Source of the DNA: Rhodospirillales bacterium
Lineage (GTDB): Bacteria; Pseudomonadota; Alphaproteobacteria; MPNO01; UBA2964
Assembly: GCA_002727395.1 (NCBI GenBank)
Contig: PBWY01000118.1
Coordinates: 1-6,670, forward strand
Length of the DNA stretch: 6,670 nucleotides
Direction of reading: 5' to 3'
In this document: positions 5,847 through 6,670 of the stretch, in pieces
Layout of the letters: the number at the start of each line of letters is the position of its first letter
Numbering within the stretch: the first letter of the stretch is position 1
Position numbers and translations under genes: made by a program
The notes under the pieces: model-generated
The model's database searches: none
What the model was told of the DNA's origin: nothing
The model's input: the letters and a program-made list of their open reading frames with translations, nothing else

Positions 5847-5873
5847 TTTGTCGATTCGACAAATACTGCAGTA
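5847..5873. promoter_or_regulatory. Two abutting perfect palindromes upstream of pyrB
   Basis: A 17-bp perfect palindrome with 8-bp arms, TTTGTCGATTCGACAAA (5847-5863), directly abuts a perfect 10-bp one, TACTGCAGTA (5864-5873). As RNA the first forms a 7-bp stem with a 3-nt loop, but no T tract follows, so it is not a standard terminator. A dimeric repressor site or a leader structure controlling pyrB fits better. The regulator is unknown. Confidence 0.45.
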
Positions 5874-5883
5874 TCTAAATACT
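5856..5883 (+). promoter_or_regulatory. Candidate pyrB promoter
   Basis: TCGACA (5856-5861, five of six matches to TTGACA), a 16-bp spacer and AATACT (5878-5883, four of six). The -35 lies in the right arm of the 17-bp palindrome and the spacer contains the second palindrome. The transcript would start near 5890, just ahead of the ribosome binding site. Confidence 0.3.
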
Positions 5884-5897
5884 CTCGATAGGTAGTT

Positions 5898-5901
5898 GGA
5901 G
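5898..5901 (+). promoter_or_regulatory. Ribosome binding site fixing the pyrB TTG start
   Basis: GGAG lies 9 nt before TTG 5911. An in-frame TAG at 5902-5904 closes the frame upstream, leaving TTG 5911 as the only start codon ahead of the conserved sequence. Confidence 0.65.
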
Positions 5902-5910
5902 TAGTCGAAG

Positions 5911-6670
5911 TTGGATACCTATTACACAAATGATATTAGCCTTCCTTGGCGGAGAGCTGTTGTATCAGTTGACCAATTCAAAAAGCCGGACATTGATGAA
6001 ATTTTTTCTTTGGCCGACAGATTATCTGTGGGTAGGACAATGCCGCTTACAGGAAAATCAATAATTAATTTGTTTTATGAGCCTTCTACTCGGACATCTT
6101 CAAGCTTTTATGCAGCAATGACCCGACTTGGGGGCAGTGTTATACCTATCAACGAAGTTAACTACTCCTCAGTTACTAAGGGAGAAACATTAGAGGATAC
6201 AATTCGTACTTTGGAAAGTTTTACTGATGCGTTAGTCCTAAGACATTATGACGAAAATGCGACAGAACGTGCCGTTTCAGTAGCCTCTGTTCCTATTATT
6301 AATGCTGGTAATGGAGCTGGGGAACACCCGACCCAAGCTTTATTGGACCTTTACACAATTTCAAAGGAACGTGATGGATTAAATGGGCTGAATGTAACTC
6401 TGATGGGAGATCTTAAGCACGGCAGAACGGTTCATAGCCTTACTAAATTATTGCGAATGTATAATGTTAAAATTAACCTAGTCTCGCCACCGGAGTTGAG
6501 CTTGCCAAGATCTTACCTTCATAAAAATGATACGGAACACAGAGAATTGGGCGAGGTGATTGCGGATACTGATATCCTTTATGTAACACGAGTGCAAAAA
6601 GAACGCTTTTCTGACGAGTTGGAGATAGATTTTTCCTATTCAGTTACCCGCTCAGACATGGATCTTGCAA
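5911..6670 (+). CDS. pyrB: Aspartate carbamoyltransferase catalytic chain, N-terminal 253 codons (3' end outside window)
   Basis: PyrB joins carbamoyl phosphate and aspartate to carbamoyl aspartate in de novo pyrimidine synthesis; it is cytoplasmic and works as trimers. Visible motifs: carbamoyl-phosphate loop YEPSTRTSSSF (56-66) with S59-T60-R61-T62; the mobile loop lysine in VTKGETLEDT (K90); R111 in LVLRHYDE; GEHPTQALLDLYTI (137-150) with H139 and Q142; GDLKHGRTVHSL (166-177) with R172; and YVTRVQKERF (224-233) with the aspartate-binding Arg R227. All key residues known from the E. coli enzyme are present. One variation is NAGNGAGEHPTQ, where an Asp is common at the second N. The product starts at TTG with GGAG upstream; no ATG is available before the conserved region. 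The frame is open to the window edge with about 50-60 residues expected beyond it. No pyrI or pyrC is visible within the window. Confidence 0.96.
   Translation, partial: MDTYYTNDISLPWRRAVVSVDQFKKPDIDEIFSLADRLSVGRTMPLTGKSIINLFYEPSTRTSSSFYAAMTRLGGSVIPINEVNYSSVTKGETLEDTIRTLESFTDALVLRHYDENATERAVSVASVPIINAGNGAGEHPTQALLDLYTISKERDGLNGLNVTLMGDLKHGRTVHSLTKLLRMYNVKINLVSPPELSLPRSYLHKNDTEHRELGEVIADTDILYVTRVQKERFSDELEIDFSYSVTRSDMDLA

Noticed and set aside
5362..5862. Minus-strand 166-codon open frame
   Set aside because: It is antisense to the transporter, rich in Pro/Ala/Thr/Ile as expected from reading reversed membrane codons, with no recognisable domain; the plus-strand MFS protein explains the region.
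5847..5863. Rho-independent terminator after the MFS gene
   Set aside because: The stem is good but no T tract follows on the plus strand, and on the minus strand the T-rich stretch is not adjacent; an operator or leader element fits better.

Overview
The window comes from the chromosome of an AT-rich bacterium, most likely an alphaproteobacterium. Three things suggest this: the order ETF-ubiquinone oxidoreductase, TPR protein, ispE, which I recall from many alphaproteobacteria; a short minus-strand protein with the PWSVKG...AREAAK...RRxGLTxGxWLN segment seen at the N-terminus of alphaproteobacterial PodJ-type proteins; and the overall style of the proteins. No mobile element, CRISPR array, rRNA or phage gene is visible. 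The assignment rests on remembered family features, not on a search.

Layout. Positions 1-502 are the 3' end of the ETF-QO gene, including all four Cys ligands of the 4Fe-4S cluster. Positions 591-2438 encode a 615-residue TPR protein with a hydrophobic N-terminal segment, probably exported or anchored. It overlaps ispE by 4 bp (ATGA), so the two are translationally linked. ispE (2435-3326) is broken by a one-base frame change at a run of eight A (3102-3109); both halves are clearly IspE. Facing it on the minus strand (3399-3917) is the small PodJ-N-like protein with a predicted coiled coil. After a gene-free gap of about 250 bp comes tRNA-Gln(TTG) with an encoded CCA (4170-4243). A TusA-family sulfur carrier gene follows, and its ribosome binding site lies 8 nt beyond the CCA. 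Next are a 12-TM major facilitator (4613-5818) and the first 253 codons of pyrB, aspartate carbamoyltransferase (from 5911, running off the window).

How the parts fit. Most genes are housekeeping: electron transfer from flavoprotein dehydrogenases to ubiquinone, isoprenoid precursor synthesis (MEP pathway), tRNA supply and thiolation, and pyrimidine synthesis. Three points deserve attention: the homopolymer frameshift in the normally essential ispE; the very tight tRNA-Gln/tusA arrangement, where TusA-type proteins can feed sulfur to U34 of that same tRNA class; and two perfect odd-length palindromes in front of the transporter and pyrB that look like operators. I see no wholly new multi-gene system here.
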